From NCBI RefSeq assembly GCF_000715205.1, contig NZ_JOTP01000017.1, forward strand, positions 1 to 62,210: a DNA stretch of 62,210 bases, written 5' to 3'. The translations under genes and the position numbers were made by a program. A model generated the notes under the pieces. The model worked only from the letters and a program-made list of their open reading frames with translations, was not told where the DNA came from and did not search any database. Shown piece after piece: positions 22,552 through 41,569 of this stretch (its first letter is position 1; each line of letters begins with the position of its first letter). The DNA is from Bacillus zhangzhouensis (GTDB lineage: Bacteria > Bacillota > Bacilli > Bacillales > Bacillaceae).

Positions 22552-22586
22552 TTAATCGCACCTCCTTGAGTCGGGGATTGTATTCA

Positions 22587-22991
<405 letters not shown>

Positions 22992-22994
22992 TTA

Positions 22995-23276
<282 letters not shown>

Positions 23277-23283
23277 CTAATTA

Positions 23284-24911
<1,628 letters not shown>

Positions 24912-24928
24912 TTAAAAGCCTCCTCTCA

Positions 24929-25240
<312 letters not shown>

Positions 25241-25264
25241 CTAAATGAACCGTAGACAACCCCG

Positions 25265-26119
<855 letters not shown>

Positions 26120-26126
26120 TTAAGAT

Positions 26127-27055
<929 letters not shown>

Positions 27056-27064
27056 CTAAGAGAG

Positions 27065-27697
<633 letters not shown>

Positions 27698-27731
27698 TCA
27701 CACCTCCTATAATATGTGTTTTCTATTTGAA

Positions 27732-28172
<441 letters not shown>

Positions 28173-28201
28173 ATTGTACCAAATTGGTCTGCGTGTTGCA
28201 A
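28173..28201 (-). promoter_or_regulatory. Sigma-A promoter of the S10 operon
   Basis: On the minus strand TTGCAA (28196-28201), a 17-base spacer and TACAAT (28173-28178), in the gap between ybaC and rpsJ. B. subtilis also starts the S10 operon here. Confidence 0.7.
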
Positions 28202-28258
28202 TAATAAATCGGATAAATTTATGATTTGCACACTTTTCATATTATACAGGGGTTCAAC

Positions 28259-29218
28259 CTATAAATCAAGCTTTCCCTGAAGATGATGTATAGCAGTCTT
28301 TCTTACGATACGAATAAATTCAGCTGGCTCTTCAATATGCGGGGAATGTGCAGATTCTTTAAAGGTGAACCATTCCTTTATTGGTGCTGTTAATTGATCA
28401 ACATATGGTTTTGATACAGCAGCTGGTGTAATCATGTCATGTTCACCAATAATAAAGTAGCACGGTATTAATATAGTAGAAACTCGGTATTGAATGCTCT
28501 CATTCATCAGCTCACTCCACAGCATGTCCTGGCTAAACTTCTGCCCCTTAAGAAATCTCCATTTATCTATTAGCTGATAATGCTTACTATGAAGAATCCC
28601 GCGCAGCATTTGAAAAAGCGGCTTCCATCTGTACGTGAGACCTGCATTTACGAACTCCTTATATAGAGAGAATAAAGCATGAGCAGAGGTTCGTTTCCAC
28701 GGGGGAGGTGTCAGTAATCGCAGACAGCTTGAGAACAGACGATTGTGATGGTATTTCTTCAAAAGAAGCTCGTACGACACGATATCTTCTTTCAATACAT
28801 CTACTACCTGACTAATTCCATAATATGCATGATATAAATCCGGACGCTGATGTACTGCTTGTATCGCAATTAAGGATCCCCATGAGTATCCAGCGATGTA
28901 CAGTTTTGAATGACCTAGATATGAAAGGAGCTTTTCTGTCAGTTCAACTGTATCCTCAATAAACTGCTGAATGGTCATTGATGCAGCAGGAATATCTTTA
29001 TAATAAGAAAGCCCTGCACCGCGTTGATCCCAGTGGACGACTGTAAAATCTTGGTCAAGTTCCTCATGAAAGGAATCGATATAACTGATTTGAGCTGAGC
29101 CAGGCCCACCGTGTAAAAATAACAGTACGGGTTTCGTTTCTTTTGGGTGATCTTCTTTCATCATAATCCATTGGTCAACTCCGCCGATCAACCATTTTTT
29201 CAAATATGTCTTCGCCAT
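28259..29218 (-). CDS. ybaC: Alpha/beta hydrolase, proline iminopeptidase-like (YbaC)
   Basis: 319 aa (B. subtilis YbaC 318). The oxyanion motif HGGPGSAQ is near residue 34, the nucleophile elbow G-Y-S-W-G-S near residue 111, and the acid and base can be assigned to Asp in GEHDMITP and His in SAHSPH. The HGGPG motif is typical of prolyl aminopeptidases, but the substrate is unproven. It lies between tufA and rpsJ as in B. subtilis. It has no clear terminator; I found no convincing promoter. Confidence 0.88.
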   Translation of the reverse strand: MAKTYLKKWLIGGVDQWIMMKEDHPKETKPVLLFLHGGPGSAQISYIDSFHEELDQDFTVVHWDQRGAGLSYYKDIPAASMTIQQFIEDTVELTEKLLSYLGHSKLYIAGYSWGSLIAIQAVHQRPDLYHAYYGISQVVDVLKEDIVSYELLLKKYHHNRLFSSCLRLLTPPPWKRTSAHALFSLYKEFVNAGLTYRWKPLFQMLRGILHSKHYQLIDKWRFLKGQKFSQDMLWSELMNESIQYRVSTILIPCYFIIGEHDMITPAAVSKPYVDQLTAPIKEWFTFKESAHSPHIEEPAEFIRIVRKTAIHHLQGKLDL

Positions 29219-29284
29219 TCCAGTGTTCCTCTCGGTTCCATTTAGATTCTATAGCTTATAGTAGCCGTTCTGATCTGGAAAAGC

Positions 29285-29318
29285 AAAAAAAGAGACCCTT
29301 TTGCAAGGAGTCTCTTTT
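29285..29318 (-). terminator. Terminator of tufA (str operon)
   Basis: On the minus strand AAAAGAGAC pairs with GTCTCTTTT, with a CC/GG top, a bulged T and loop TTGCAAAA, followed by a T-run. It begins 10 bp after the tufA stop. Confidence 0.9.
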
Positions 29319-29328
29319 ATAAGTTTTA

Positions 29329-30519
29329 TTACTTAATGATATTTGAAACGACGCCAGAACCTACAGTACGTCCACCCTCACGGATAGAGAAACGAGTTCC
29401 TTCTTCGATAGCGATAGTAGAGATAAGTTCAACTTCCATCTCAGTGTTATCGCCAGGCATTACCATTTCAGTACCTTCTGGAAGATGTACGATACCAGTT
29501 ACGTCAGTTGTACGGAAGTAGAACTGCGGACGGTAGTTAGCGAAGAATGGAGTATGACGTCCACCCTCTTCTTTAGAAAGTACATAAACTTCAGCTTTGA
29601 AACGGCTATGTGGAGTGATTGTACCTGGTTTAGCAAGTACTTGACCACGTTGGATATCTTCACGAGATACACCACGAAGTAGTGCACCGATGTTGTCACC
29701 AGCTTCAGCATAGTCAAGAAGTTTACGGAACATTTCAACACCTGTAACAGTTGTTTTACCGTTTTCTTCTTGAAGACCGATGATTTCAACTTCGTCACCG
29801 ACTTTAACTTGTCCACGCTCAACACGACCAGTAGCAACTGTTCCACGACCAGTGATTGAGAATACGTCCTCAACTGGCATCATGAATGGCTTCTCAGTGT
29901 CACGCTCTGGAGTTGGGATGTACTCATCAACCGCATCCATAAGTTCAAAGATTTTTGCTTCGTAATCAGCATCTCCTTCAAGAGCTTTAAGAGCAGAACC
30001 TTTGATAACTGGTACATCATCACCAGGGAAGTCATAGTCAGAAAGAAGGTCACGAACTTCCATTTCAACAAGTTCAAGTAACTCTTCATCGTCAACCATG
30101 TCACATTTGTTAAGGAATACTACGATGTATGGTACACCTACGTTACGAGAAAGTAGGATGTGCTCACGTGTTTGTGGCATTGGACCATCAGCAGCAGATA
30201 CTACTAAGATCGCGCCGTCCATTTGAGCAGCACCAGTGATCATGTTTTTAACGTAGTCAGCGTGTCCTGGGCAGTCTACGTGTGCATAGTGACGAGATTC
30301 AGTTTCATACTCAACGTGTGCAGTTGAGATTGTGATCCCACGCTCGCGCTCTTCTGGAGCACCATCGATTTGGTCATAAGCCATAGCTGTACCTTTACCA
30401 GATTTCTTATGAAGAACTGTTGAGATAGCAGCAGTTAGAGTTGTTTTACCATGGTCAACGTGTCCAATTGTACCAATGTTAGCATGCGATTTGGAACGGT
30501 CGAATTTTTCTTTAGCCAT
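29329..30519 (-). CDS. tufA: Elongation factor Tu
   Basis: 396 aa. G1 [10 protein letters not shown]3 DCPGHADY and G4 NKCD are intact, and the C-terminus is [10 protein letters not shown]. It delivers aminoacyl-tRNA to the ribosome. The start [10 protein letters not shown] at 30519 follows AAGGAGG; an in-frame ATG at 30546 is upstream of that site and is not used. A second copy is not present in this window. Confidence 0.99.
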   Translation of the reverse strand: MAKEKFDRSKSHANIGTIGHVDHGKTTLTAAISTVLHKKSGKGTAMAYDQIDGAPEERERGITISTAHVEYETESRHYAHVDCPGHADYVKNMITGAAQMDGAILVVSAADGPMPQTREHILLSRNVGVPYIVVFLNKCDMVDDEELLELVEMEVRDLLSDYDFPGDDVPVIKGSALKALEGDADYEAKIFELMDAVDEYIPTPERDTEKPFMMPVEDVFSITGRGTVATGRVERGQVKVGDEVEIIGLQEENGKTTVTGVEMFRKLLDYAEAGDNIGALLRGVSREDIQRGQVLAKPGTITPHSRFKAEVYVLSKEEGGRHTPFFANYRPQFYFRTTDVTGIVHLPEGTEMVMPGDNTEMEVELISTIAIEEGTRFSIREGGRTVGSGVVSNIIK

Positions 30520-30566
30520 TCTAAAAATCCTCCTTAAAAGGTTCATTGTATTTGGTATAGAGTGAT

Positions 30567-30595
30567 AGAAAGTGAAGAGTTACCTCTCACTTTCT
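30567..30595 (-). other. Hairpin in the fusA-tufA gap
   Basis: On the minus strand AGAAAGTGAGAG pairs with CTCTTCACTTTCT (one bulged T) around loop GTAA. No T-run follows. It lies 50 bp before tufA and may be an mRNA processing or stability element that sets the higher tufA level. Confidence 0.55.
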
Positions 30596-30638
30596 GATCT
30601 TCAATAGTAGTTATACTTTAGTTTAAAGGCAAAATCAA

Positions 30639-32717
30639 TTATTCACCTTTATTTTTTTTGATGATTTCTTCACTAATGCTCTTAGGCACTTCTTCGTAGT
30701 GATCCATGTGCATAGTGAAAGTACCGCGTCCTTGTGTGTTAGAACGGAGTGAAGTTGCATATCCGAACATTTCAGAAAGTGGAACCATAGCGCGAACAAC
30801 TTGAGCGTTACCGCGAGCTTCCATACCTTCTACACGTCCACGACGAGATGTGATATCACCCATGATGTCTCCCATGTATTCTTCTGGGATAACGACTTCT
30901 ACTTTCATCATTGGCTCAAGTAGAACTGGGTTACATTTGCTGACAGCATTTTTCAATGCCATAGATGCAGCAATTTTAAACGCCATTTCGTTAGAGTCAA
31001 CATCGTGGTATGATCCATCAAATAATTTAGCTTTGATGTCGATTAATGGGAATCCAGCTAATACACCATTTTCAAGTGAATCTTCAAGACCTGCTTGAAT
31101 AGCTGGAATGTATTCACGAGGAACAACCCCACCGACGATTGCATTTTGGAATTCGAAGCCTGCGCCTTCTTCGTTTGGTTCGAATTCGATCCAAACGTGT
31201 CCGAACTGACCACGTCCACCAGACTGACGTACGAATTTACCTTCAACTTTTGCACTAGAACGGAATGTTTCACGGTACGCAACTTGAGGAGCTCCTACGT
31301 TAGCTTCAACCTTGAACTCACGCTTCATACGGTCAACAATGATATCAAGGTGAAGCTCACCCATACCAGAGATGATCGTTTGACCAGTTTCAGTGTTTGT
31401 TTGTGTACGGAATGTTGGATCCTCTTCAGCTAGTTTAGCTAAAGCGATACCCATTTTATCTTGGTCAGCCTTAGACTTAGGCTCGATTGCTACATCGATA
31501 ACTGGCTCTGGGAAATCCATAGACTCAAGGATAACAAGACTTTTCTCGTCACAAAGAGTGTCACCAGTTGATGTATCTTTAAGACCTACAGCTGCAGCGA
31601 TATCCCCTGCGTAAACAGTAGAGATTTCTTCACGGCTGTTTGCGTGCATTTGAAGGATACGTCCAACACGTTCACGCTTGTTCTTAGAAGAGTTCTTCAC
31701 GTAAGAACCAGAATCAAGTGTTCCAGAGTATACGCGGAAGAAAGTTAGTTTCCCAACATAAGGGTCAGTCATTACTTTAAATGCAAGGGCTGCGAATGGT
31801 GCGTCATCAGTAGACTCACGTACAACCTCTTCATTTGTATCTGGCAAGGTACCTTTGATTGCAGCAACATCAGTTGGTGCAGGAAGGTAATCAAGCACAG
31901 CGTCAAGTACAAGCTGAACACCTTTGTTTTTGAAAGCAGATCCAACAAGAACTGGATAGAATTCAACATTCAATGTTCCTTTACGGATTGCAGCTTTCAA
32001 TTCAGGAATTGTAATTTCTTCACCCTCAAGGTATTTTTCCATAAGCTCTTCATCAAGCTCAGCCACAGCTTCAATTAAGCTGCTGCGAAGCTCTTCAGCT
32101 TTGTCTTTATACTCAGCAGGGATTTCTTGTGCATCAGAGCGAGTTCCAAGGTCATCTTCGTAGAAGTATGCTACGTTTTCTACAAGGTCGATGATTCCTT
32201 CGAATTGGTCTTCAGCACCGATCGGCAATTGGATTGCATGAGCGTTTGCTTGAAGACGATCTCTTAATGTGCCTACAGAGTAAAGGAAGTCCGCACCTGT
32301 TTTATCCATTTTGTTAACGAATACGATACGAGGTACCCCGTAAGTTGTTGCTTGGCGCCAAACTGTTTCAGTTTGTGGCTCTACACCTGATTGTGCATCA
32401 AGAACAGCAACCGCACCATCAAGTACACGTAAAGAACGTTCAACTTCAACAGTGAAGTCTACGTGTCCTGGTGTATCGATGATGTTTACACGGTAACCTT
32501 TCCATTGTGCTGTAGTAGCAGCAGAAGTGATTGTAATACCACGTTCTTGCTCCTGCTCCATCCAGTCCATTTGTGAAGCTCCTTCGTGAGTTTCACCAAT
32601 TTTATGGATACGACCAGTGTAGTACAAGATACGCTCAGTCGTTGTCGTTTTACCGGCATCGATGTGAGCCATGATACCAATATTACGAGTTTTGTCTAAG
32701 GAGAACTCTCTTGCCAT
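30639..32717 (-). CDS. fusA: Elongation factor G
   Basis: 692 aa five-domain GTPase. G1 [13 protein letters not shown]3 DTPGHVDF and G4 NKMD are visible; domain IV has [20 protein letters not shown]. It catalyses translocation and, with RRF, ribosome recycling. Residues of the fusidic acid site look wild type. Confidence 0.99.
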   Translation of the reverse strand: MAREFSLDKTRNIGIMAHIDAGKTTTTERILYYTGRIHKIGETHEGASQMDWMEQEQERGITITSAATTAQWKGYRVNIIDTPGHVDFTVEVERSLRVLDGAVAVLDAQSGVEPQTETVWRQATTYGVPRIVFVNKMDKTGADFLYSVGTLRDRLQANAHAIQLPIGAEDQFEGIIDLVENVAYFYEDDLGTRSDAQEIPAEYKDKAEELRSSLIEAVAELDEELMEKYLEGEEITIPELKAAIRKGTLNVEFYPVLVGSAFKNKGVQLVLDAVLDYLPAPTDVAAIKGTLPDTNEEVVRESTDDAPFAALAFKVMTDPYVGKLTFFRVYSGTLDSGSYVKNSSKNKRERVGRILQMHANSREEISTVYAGDIAAAVGLKDTSTGDTLCDEKSLVILESMDFPEPVIDVAIEPKSKADQDKMGIALAKLAEEDPTFRTQTNTETGQTIISGMGELHLDIIVDRMKREFKVEANVGAPQVAYRETFRSSAKVEGKFVRQSGGRGQFGHVWIEFEPNEEGAGFEFQNAIVGGVVPREYIPAIQAGLEDSLENGVLAGFPLIDIKAKLFDGSYHDVDSNEMAFKIAASMALKNAVSKCNPVLLEPMMKVEVVIPEEYMGDIMGDITSRRGRVEGMEARGNAQVVRAMVPLSEMFGYATSLRSNTQGRGTFTMHMDHYEEVPKSISEEIIKKNKGE

Positions 32718-32771
32718 TGGGTAATTTCTCCTTCCTTATTAGGAAATAGTTTTTTTAGTTTGGTATAAATC

Positions 32772-33263
<492 letters not shown>

Positions 33264-33363
33264 TTAAAAGGATTTCTATCTGTCTCTCATCTCAATTTCA
33301 TTGTCAGATACCTGACTCCACTGATCTGATATCAACTTCTAAAAACCCTTATGTTTGTTTATA

Positions 33364-33876
<513 letters not shown>

Positions 33877-33895
33877 GCAAAAACAAACAAGTACG

Positions 33896-34144
33896 TTATA
33901 ACATAATGGCAACAGCTGCTGCCCCAACTTCAATTCCGCAGGCCTTGCCGAGCTTTTTCATGGAATCTACCACTAAAATGTCTACACCCTTCTCTTGCGC
34001 TAGTTTCATTACACTAGCTGTTAAAGTAGGATCAGCATCTTTCGCTACGACGATTTCCTTTACTGAATCTCGTTTCAGAGCTTTTACTGTTTGCTTCGTA
34101 CCAATAATAATGGACTGAGCCTGTGATACTTTATCATAAGACAT
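33896..34144 (-). CDS. rplGB: L7Ae family RNA-binding protein (YbxF / L7Ae-like)
   Basis: 82 aa, the length of B. subtilis Ybx[21 protein letters not shown] and [17 protein letters not shown] are the L7Ae/L30e signature. The B. subtilis protein binds kink-turn RNA, and its cellular target is not firmly known. First gene of the str operon, 112 bp before rpsL, with a sigma-A promoter directly upstream. Confidence 0.93.
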   Translation of the reverse strand: MSYDKVSQAQSIIIGTKQTVKALKRDSVKEIVVAKDADPTLTASVMKLAQEKGVDILVVDSMKKLGKACGIEVGAAAVAIML

Positions 34145-34189
34145 CGAATATCCTCCAAAGTAACAGGTTTTATTTTGAGCACCTTGGTT

Positions 34190-34218
34190 ATATTATCATC
34201 ATGGCAGAAGGATGTCAA
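34190..34218 (-). promoter_or_regulatory. Sigma-A promoter of the str operon
   Basis: On the minus strand TTGACA (34213-34218), a 17-base spacer and TAATAT (34190-34195). The -35 forms part of one arm of an 11-bp inverted repeat (34208-34248). Confidence 0.75.
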
Positions 34219-34248
34219 TATCGTATGACAGATTATCTTGACATCCTT
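34208..34248. repeat. Perfect 11-bp inverted repeat between rpoC and rplGB
   Basis: AAGGATGTCAA (34208-34218) and TTGACATCCTT (34238-34248) are separated by 19 bases. A transcript running on from rpoC would form this hairpin; there is no T-run behind it. One arm carries the -35 of the str promoter. Confidence 0.8.
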
Positions 34249-34290
34249 CACCATTTTTTGATGATTTTTATGGAAATCTTATGAGAAAGA

Positions 34291-37200
34291 TTACTCTACA
34301 GGAACCATATCGTCAGTCGGTTGCACTTGTGAAATCGGCTTAACTTTACGGTAGTTTGGCATTCCCGTTCCAGCAGGAACAAGTTTACCAATGATCACAT
34401 TCTCTTTCAAGCCAAGAAGCTCATCACGTTTTCCTTTAATCGCCGCATCTGTTAGGACACGAGTCGTTTCTTGGAAGGATGCAGCAGACAAGAATGAGTC
34501 TGTTTCAAGTGATGCTTTTGTAATACCAAGAAGAACTGGACGGCCTGTTGCAGGACGCTTGCCTTCGAATAGTACTTTTTTGTTCGCTTCAGTGAATTGA
34601 TGTACATCAAGAAGTGTGCCTGGCAATACATCTGTATCCCCTGCATCAGCGACACGCACTTTACGAAGCATTTGGCGAACCATTACCTCTACGTGCTTAT
34701 CTCCGATTTCTACCCCTTGCATACGGTATACTTTTTGTACTTCATGAAGCAGATATTCTTGAACAGCTGTCATGTCAGTCACTTTTAGAAGCTCTTTCGG
34801 ATCAATAGAACCTTCTGTCAGCACTTGACCACGAGTGACTTTGTCACCTTCAACAACTTTCAGGCGTGCATTATAAGGAGCTGTGTAAGAACGAGTTTCA
34901 ACTTCGCCTTGAACCACAATTTCCTGCTGCTTGTCACGAACATCGTTGATTTCAGCAACGACACCATCAATTTCAGAGATGGTCGCTTGCCCTTTCGGAT
35001 TACGTGCTTCAAATAGCTCTTGGATACGAGGTAAACCTTGTGTGATATCGTCTCCTGCTACCCCACCGGTGTGGAACGTACGCATTGTAAGCTGTGTTCC
35101 TGGCTCACCAATCGATTGTGCAGCGATGATTCCAACTGCTTCACCAACTTCAACGTCAGTACCAGTTGCAAGGTTACGGCCGTAGCATCGTTTACATACA
35201 CCATGAGGCGTGTTACATGTAAATGCAGAACGGATCCATACTTCCTCAATACCTGCTTCGACTACTTCAAGTGCTTTATCTTCATCAATTAGCTCGTTTT
35301 CGTCGACCATGACTTCGCCCGTTTCAGGATGAACAATTGGTTTTCTTGCAAAACGTCCGATAAGACGTTCTTCAAGTTTCTCAATAATTTCATTTCCTTC
35401 TTTAATGGACTTCGCCAAGATTCCACGGTCTGTACCGCAATCTGTTTCACGGATGATGACATCCTGTGCAACGTCAACGAGACGACGCGTGAGGTAACCT
35501 GAGTCAGCTGTTTTAAGGGCTGTATCGGCAAGACCTTTACGCGCTCCGTGAGTGGAAATAAAGTATTCTAATACGGTTAAACCTTCACGGAAACTAGATT
35601 TAATCGGAAGTTCAATGATACGTCCAGCCGGGTTGGCCATCAGACCACGCATACCAGCCAGCTGAGTGAAGTTAGATGCGTTACCACGCGCTCCAGAGTC
35701 ACTCATCATGTAGATCGGGTTGACTTCATCAAGGGACTTCATCAGTTTACCTTGGATGACATCTTTAGAAGAACTCCAGATTGAAATTACTCTCTCATAA
35801 CGCTCTTCTTCTGTAATCAAACCACGTCTGAATTGCTTAAGGACGTTATCTACTTTTGCTTGTGCTTCTTCAAGGATTTTCTGCTTATCATCTAATACGA
35901 CGATATCAGATACACCAACGGTAATACCGGCTTTAGTAGAATATTTGAACCCAAGATTTTTCATGCGGTCAAGCATTTTAGAAGTCTCAGTGATGTGGAA
36001 TCTCTTAAAGATTTCCGCAATGATTTTTCCTAAAATACCTTTTTTGAACGGCGCATTGATTTCTTGTTTCTCGATCGCAGCTTTGACATCCTCACCTTTT
36101 TCAAGGAAGAAACGATCAGGTGTTTTTTCTTCAATATTACTCTTAGTCGGTTCATTCATGTATGGGAATGATTCCGGTAAGATTTCGTTAAAGATCAGTT
36201 TTCCAACTGTTGTGATCAACAATTTAGAACGCTGTTCATCAGTGAATGTCACATTCTTCAACGAGCTAGCTGCAACAGCTACACGTGTATGAAGATGCAC
36301 ATAACCATTTTGATAAGCTAAAAGGGCTTCATTCGTATCTTTGAAGACCATACCTTCTCCGATAGCACCTTTACGCTCGAGTGTTAGGTAGTAGTTACCA
36401 AGCACCATATCCTGAGATGGCGTAACAACTGGTTTTCCATCTTTCGGGTTCAAAATGTTTTGAGCAGCAAGCATTAAGATACGAGCTTCAGCTTGAGCTT
36501 CAGCAGATAATGGTACGTGAACCGCCATTTGGTCACCGTCAAAGTCAGCGTTGTAGGCTGTACATACAAGTGGATGCAGACGAATCGCACGCCCTTCCAC
36601 AAGTGTAGGTTCAAACGCTTGAATACCAAGTCTGTGAAGAGTTGGTGCGCGGTTTAGTAAGACTGGGTGCTCACGAATAACTGATTCTAAAACATCCCAT
36701 ACTTCCGGCTGCACACGCTCAATTTTACGCTTCGCACTCTTAATGTTGTGAGCTAATCCTTTTTCAACAAGCTCCTTCATCACAAATGGTTTGAATAATT
36801 CAAGAGCCATTTCTTTCGGTAGTCCACACTGATACATTTTCAAATGTGGGCCTACGACGATAACGGAACGTCCAGAATAGTCAACACGTTTACCAAGCAA
36901 GTTTTGACGGAAACGTCCTTGTTTCCCTTTCAGCATGTGAGAAAGAGATTTCAACGGTCTATTTCCAGGTCCTGTTACTGGTCGACCTCTACGTCCATTA
37001 TCAATCAAGGCATCAACAGCTTCCTGAAGCATACGCTTCTCGTTCTGAACGATGATGCTTGGCGCGCCAAGATCTAATAAACGTTTCAGACGATTGTTAC
37101 GGTTGATGACACGACGATAAAGGTCGTTCAAGTCAGAAGTAGCAAAACGTCCACCATCAAGCTGAACCATTGGACGTAATTCTGGTGGAATTACCGGAAG

Positions 37201-37890
37201 TACATCAAGAATCATCCAAGACGGTTTGTTTCCTGAGTTACGGAAGGCTTCTAACACTTCAAGGCGTTTGATCGCACGAGTACGACGCTGTCCTTGGGCA
37301 GTTTTCAGCTCTTCTTTTAGTGTATCCACTTCTTTTACAAGATCGATATCTTGAAGAAGTTTGTTGATTGCTTCAGCACCCATAGCTGCTTGGAACGTAT
37401 TCCCGTATTTATCTAAATAAGCACGGAATTCTTTCTCAGAAAGAAGTTGTTTCTTCTCAAGCGGTGTGTTGCCCGGATCTGTCACGACGTAAGAAGCGAA
37501 GTAGATCACTTCTTCTAACGCACGTGGTGACATATCAAGAACAAGACCCATACGGCTTGGGATACCTTTGAAATACCAAATGTGGGAAACTGGGGCAGCC
37601 AGTTCGATATGCCCCATTCTCTCACGACGGACTTTTGCCCGTGTTACTTCTACACCACAACGGTCACATACAACACCCTTATAACGAACGCGTTTATACT
37701 TTCCACAATGACATTCCCAGTCTTTTTGTGGTCCGAAGATACGTTCACAAAAGAGACCATCTTTTTCAGGTTTCAGTGTACGATAGTTAATCGTTTCAGG
37801 CTTTTTCACTTCACCAAAAGACCAAGAACGGATTTTATCAGGTGATGCGAGACCGATGTTCATATACTCAAAATTGTTCACATCTAGCAA
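34291..37890 (-). CDS. rpoC: DNA-directed RNA polymerase subunit beta'
   Basis: 1199 aa, the B. subtilis length. The N-terminal zinc site is [19 protein letters not shown], the catalytic Mg loop is [12 protein letters not shown] and the second zinc site is in [13 protein letters not shown]. The trigger-loop region [12 protein letters not shown] is intact. The start is TTG at 37890 with AAAGGGAGG upstream. It follows rpoB by 61 bp. Confidence 0.99.
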   Translation of the reverse strand: MLDVNNFEYMNIGLASPDKIRSWSFGEVKKPETINYRTLKPEKDGLFCERIFGPQKDWECHCGKYKRVRYKGVVCDRCGVEVTRAKVRRERMGHIELAAPVSHIWYFKGIPSRMGLVLDMSPRALEEVIYFASYVVTDPGNTPLEKKQLLSEKEFRAYLDKYGNTFQAAMGAEAINKLLQDIDLVKEVDTLKEELKTAQGQRRTRAIKRLEVLEAFRNSGNKPSWMILDVLPVIPPELRPMVQLDGGRFATSDLNDLYRRVINRNNRLKRLLDLGAPSIIVQNEKRMLQEAVDALIDNGRRGRPVTGPGNRPLKSLSHMLKGKQGRFRQNLLGKRVDYSGRSVIVVGPHLKMYQCGLPKEMALELFKPFVMKELVEKGLAHNIKSAKRKIERVQPEVWDVLESVIREHPVLLNRAPTLHRLGIQAFEPTLVEGRAIRLHPLVCTAYNADFDGDQMAVHVPLSAEAQAEARILMLAAQNILNPKDGKPVVTPSQDMVLGNYYLTLERKGAIGEGMVFKDTNEALLAYQNGYVHLHTRVAVAASSLKNVTFTDEQRSKLLITTVGKLIFNEILPESFPYMNEPTKSNIEEKTPDRFFLEKGEDVKAAIEKQEINAPFKKGILGKIIAEIFKRFHITETSKMLDRMKNLGFKYSTKAGITVGVSDIVVLDDKQKILEEAQAKVDNVLKQFRRGLITEEERYERVISIWSSSKDVIQGKLMKSLDEVNPIYMMSDSGARGNASNFTQLAGMRGLMANPAGRIIELPIKSSFREGLTVLEYFISTHGARKGLADTALKTADSGYLTRRLVDVAQDVIIRETDCGTDRGILAKSIKEGNEIIEKLEERLIGRFARKPIVHPETGEVMVDENELIDEDKALEVVEAGIEEVWIRSAFTCNTPHGVCKRCYGRNLATGTDVEVGEAVGIIAAQSIGEPGTQLTMRTFHTGGVAGDDITQGLPRIQELFEARNPKGQATISEIDGVVAEINDVRDKQQEIVVQGEVETRSYTAPYNARLKVVEGDKVTRGQVLTEGSIDPKELLKVTDMTAVQEYLLHEVQKVYRMQGVEIGDKHVEVMVRQMLRKVRVADAGDTDVLPGTLLDVHQFTEANKKVLFEGKRPATGRPVLLGITKASLETDSFLSAASFQETTRVLTDAAIKGKRDELLGLKENVIIGKLVPAGTGMPNYRKVKPISQVQPTDDMVPVE

Positions 37891-37951
37891 GGGGCCTACC
37901 TCCCTTTTAATCTTCGGGTTATACCCTAGTCACTTGCTCTAATCGTTTCTG

Positions 37952-40900
37952 CTATTCTTTTGTGACTGCGTCACGTTCAAGATCGACAGGTGCGAGGTCT
38001 GCAGCATCTTCGTCATTAGATAACGCTAATCCGTCTGCTTTCTTCGTTTCCTCATCGTCTTCTAAATCTCTCATTTCTATCTCTTCTTCATCACCAGATA
38101 GGATTTTGACATCCATACCTAAACTTTGAAGTTCTTTGATTAACACTTTGAATGATTCAGGGACACCTGGTTCAGGTACGTTATCCCCTTTGACGATGGC
38201 TTCGTATGTTTTCACACGACCCACAACGTCATCCGATTTAACAGTTAAGATCTCTTGAAGTGTGTATGCAGCACCGTAAGCTTCAAGTGCCCATACTTCC
38301 ATCTCTCCGAAACGCTGACCACCAAACTGTGCTTTACCGCCAAGTGGCTGCTGCGTAACAAGTGAGTATGGTCCAGTTGAACGTGCGTGAAGTTTATCGT
38401 CAACCATGTGAGCCAGTTTGATCATATACATGATTCCAACAGATACACGGTTGTCGAAAGGTTCACCAGTTCGACCATCATAAAGGACTGTTTTCGCATC
38501 ACGGGACATACCTGCTTCTTCAAGCGTTTCCCAAACATCTTCCTCACGAGCACCATCAAATACCGGTGACGCAATGTGGATGCCAAGGTAACGTGCAGCC
38601 ATACCCATATGAAGCTCAAGCACCTGACCGATGTTCATACGAGATGGTACCCCTAGAGGGTTTAACATGATATCAATCGGCGTTCCATCTGGAAGATACG
38701 GCATATCTTCTTCTGGAAGGATTTTAGAGATAACCCCTTTGTTCCCATGTCGTCCGGCCATTTTGTCACCTTCAGAAATTTTACGCTTCTGAACGATGTA
38801 TACGCGGACTAACTGGTTCACACCTGGTGGTAATTCATCTCCATCTTCACGGTTAAAGACTTTTACATCGTGGATAATTCCGCCGCCGCCGTGTGGAACA
38901 CGTAGAGACGTATCACGAACTTCACGAGCCTTTTCACCGAAGATTGCATGTAATAGACGTTCTTCAGCTGTCAGTTCTGTTACACCTTTAGGCGTTACTT
39001 TCCCTACAAGAAGGTCTCCGTCTTTTACTTCTGCACCAATACGGATGATTCCACGTTCGTCAAGGTTGCGTAAAGCATCTTCCCCAACGTTTGGAATATC
39101 ACGTGTGATTTCTTCTGGTCCAAGCTTTGTATCACGAGCTTCTGATTCATATTCTTCAATATGGATAGAAGTATAGACGTCATCTTTTACAAGGCGCTCA
39201 CTCATAATGATCGCATCCTCGTAGTTGTAACCGTCCCATGTCATGAAGCCAACCATTACGTTACGTCCTAGAGCCAATTCACCTTTTTCCATAGAAGGAC
39301 CGTCTGCAAGGATTTCTCCTTTAACGACTTCATCTCCAACACTTACGATTGGACGCTGGTTGTAGCAAGTCCCTTGGTTAGAGCGGACAAATTTCAGCAA
39401 GCTGTATTTGTCTAGGTTTCCTTTGACTTGTTGTCCGTCAACGTCTTCATAGCGACGAACCCAAATGTTTTTCGCTTCAACACGTTCTACAACACCTGGA
39501 TAGCGGCAGATAACAGCAGCACCAGAGTCTTTCCCTGATACATACTCCATACCTGTACCAACAATCGGTGATTCCGGCTGCATCAAAGGCACAGCCTGAC
39601 GTTGCATGTTCGCTCCCATTAGAGCACGGTTAGAGTCATCGTTTTCTAAGAATGGGATACATGCTGTCGCCGCAGAAACAACTTGCTTTGGCGAAACGTC
39701 CATGTAGTCAACGCGGTTTCGAGGAACAACTGTGTTTTCCCCTCTGAAACGAGCAATGATATTATCATCGATAAACGAACCATCTTCACCTAATATAGCG
39801 TTCGCTTGTGCTACAACGTAGTTATCCTCTTCATCAGCAGTTAAGTAATCGATTCTCGGTGTCACTTTACCTGTTTCAGGGTCAACCCGGCGGTAAGGTG
39901 TTTCAATAAATCCGAAGCGATTCACTTTTGCAAATGAAGATAGAGAGTTGATCAAACCGATGTTTGGACCCTCTGGTGTTTCAATTGGACACATACGGCC
40001 ATAGTGAGAGTAGTGAACGTCACGAACTTCCATTCCTGCACGCTCACGTGTCAAACCACCCGGTCCAAGCGCCGACAGACGGCGTTTGTGCGTCAATTCA
40101 GCAAGCGGGTTTGTTTGATCCATGAACTGAGAAAGCTGAGAGCTACCAAAGAACTCTTTGATAGAAGCGATCACAGGACGAATGTTAATCAGCTGCTGAG
40201 GTGTGATCGTGTTTGTGTCTTGAATCGACATTCTTTCACGAACAACACGCTCCATTCTGCTTAAACCAATGCGGAATTGGTTTTGCAGAAGTTCACCTAC
40301 AGAACGTAGACGACGGTTACCAAGGTGATCGATATCATCTGTGTCACCTACACCATGAAGCAGGTTGAAGAAATAACTGATCGATGCAATGATGTCAGAA
40401 GGAGTGATATTTTTCACAGCTTCCTCTACATATGCATTACCAATCACGTTGATCACTTGCTCGCCTTCTTGATCAGTTGGTGCATAAATCTTAATAGATT
40501 GAAGTTCTACTTCATCTTCTACTACGCCACCGTTCGGATAAAGTTTTCTAAATCCGATGCCGTTTTCTAAGTATGGAAGAACTTTATCAAGAACTCTTCT
40601 GTCTAAAATTTGACCTTTTTCTGCTAGAATTTCACCTGTTTCAGGATCAACTAGTGTTTCAGCCAACTTTTGATTGAACAGTCTATTTTTAATATGAAGC
40701 TTCTTATTAATCTTGTAGCGTCCAACATTTGCTAGGTCATATCTCTTCGGATCAAAGAAGCGAGAGTCTAGCAAGCTTTTCGCATTTTCAACAGTTGGCG
40801 GCTCTCCAGGACGGAGGCGCTCGTAGATTTCGAGAAGTGCTTTATCCGCATTCTCTGTATTGTCTTTTTCCAGCGTGTTGCGTAAGTATTCATTCTCGCC

Positions 40901-41533
40901 AATGAGGTCAAGAATCTCTTGATCAGAGCTGAAGCCGAGAGCACGCAAAAGAACCGTAACCGGCAACTTACGTGTGCGATCGATGCGTACATAAACTACA
41001 TCCTTCGCATCAGTTTCGTATTCTAACCATGCGCCACGGTTTGGAATGACAGTCGCAGTAAAACCTTTTTTACCGTTTTTGTCTACTTTACCACTGAAAT
41101 ATACACTCGGAGAACGCACTAATTGAGAAACGATTACACGTTCCGCACCATTAATGATAAAAGTACCTGTGTCTGTCATGATTGGGAAATCACCCATGAA
41201 CACATCTTGGTCTTTTACTTCTCCAGTTTCTTTGTTAATTAAACGAACTTTCACTCTTAGTGGAGCAGAGTAAGTTACATCACGTTCTTTTGATTCTGCT
41301 ACAGGATACTTAGGATCCCCTAGGCTGTAATCAATGAATTCAAGAGAAAGGTTACCAGTAAAATCCTCAATTGGGGATATATCTTGAAACATCTCTCTAA
41401 GACCCTCATCAAGAAACCACTGATAAGAAGAGGTTTGAATTTCAATGAGATTTGGTAATTCTAACACTTCGCTTATGCGTGCGTAGCTTCTGCGCTGGCG
41501 GTGTCGTCCATACTGAACTAGTTGACCTGTCAA
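37952..41533 (-). CDS. rpoB: DNA-directed RNA polymerase subunit beta
   Basis: 1193 aa from the TTG at 41533, exactly the B. subtilis length; an in-frame GTG at 41542 lies only 1 base behind the core of GAGGGG, so the TTG 8 bases away is preferred. The rifampicin cluster ([11 protein letters not shown] and [13 protein letters not shown]) is wild type. The C-terminus has the acidic, lineage-specific tail ending DAVTKE. It forms the catalytic core with rpoC. Confidence 0.98.
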   Translation of the reverse strand: MTGQLVQYGRHRQRRSYARISEVLELPNLIEIQTSSYQWFLDEGLREMFQDISPIEDFTGNLSLEFIDYSLGDPKYPVAESKERDVTYSAPLRVKVRLINKETGEVKDQDVFMGDFPIMTDTGTFIINGAERVIVSQLVRSPSVYFSGKVDKNGKKGFTATVIPNRGAWLEYETDAKDVVYVRIDRTRKLPVTVLLRALGFSSDQEILDLIGENEYLRNTLEKDNTENADKALLEIYERLRPGEPPTVENAKSLLDSRFFDPKRYDLANVGRYKINKKLHIKNRLFNQKLAETLVDPETGEILAEKGQILDRRVLDKVLPYLENGIGFRKLYPNGGVVEDEVELQSIKIYAPTDQEGEQVINVIGNAYVEEAVKNITPSDIIASISYFFNLLHGVGDTDDIDHLGNRRLRSVGELLQNQFRIGLSRMERVVRERMSIQDTNTITPQQLINIRPVIASIKEFFGSSQLSQFMDQTNPLAELTHKRRLSALGPGGLTRERAGMEVRDVHYSHYGRMCPIETPEGPNIGLINSLSSFAKVNRFGFIETPYRRVDPETGKVTPRIDYLTADEEDNYVVAQANAILGEDGSFIDDNIIARFRGENTVVPRNRVDYMDVSPKQVVSAATACIPFLENDDSNRALMGANMQRQAVPLMQPESPIVGTGMEYVSGKDSGAAVICRYPGVVERVEAKNIWVRRYEDVDGQQVKGNLDKYSLLKFVRSNQGTCYNQRPIVSVGDEVVKGEILADGPSMEKGELALGRNVMVGFMTWDGYNYEDAIIMSERLVKDDVYTSIHIEEYESEARDTKLGPEEITRDIPNVGEDALRNLDERGIIRIGAEVKDGDLLVGKVTPKGVTELTAEERLLHAIFGEKAREVRDTSLRVPHGGGGIIHDVKVFNREDGDELPPGVNQLVRVYIVQKRKISEGDKMAGRHGNKGVISKILPEEDMPYLPDGTPIDIMLNPLGVPSRMNIGQVLELHMGMAARYLGIHIASPVFDGAREEDVWETLEEAGMSRDAKTVLYDGRTGEPFDNRVSVGIMYMIKLAHMVDDKLHARSTGPYSLVTQQPLGGKAQFGGQRFGEMEVWALEAYGAAYTLQEILTVKSDDVVGRVKTYEAIVKGDNVPEPGVPESFKVLIKELQSLGMDVKILSGDEEEIEMRDLEDDEETKKADGLALSNDEDAADLAPVDLERDAVTKE

Positions 41534-41558
41534 CTGATTCACCCCTCAAATCATGCGT

Positions 41559-41564
41559 ATTATA
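41559..41564 (-). promoter_or_regulatory. Candidate -10 element before rpoB
   Basis: A consensus TATAAT lies 26 bp before the rpoB start on the minus strand. No good -35 is found at 16-18 bases (TTGAAA is 21 bases away, inside a hairpin), so the true start may be further upstream in the AT-rich gap 41620-41788. Confidence 0.3.
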
Positions 41565-41569
41565 TGTGT

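Noticed and set aside
34208..34248. Inverted repeat as intrinsic terminator of rpoC
   Set aside because: No T-tract behind the stem in the direction of rpoC transcription.
37952..41533. Rifampicin-resistance changes in rpoB
   Set aside because: The cluster from SQLSQF to RRLSALG is wild type.
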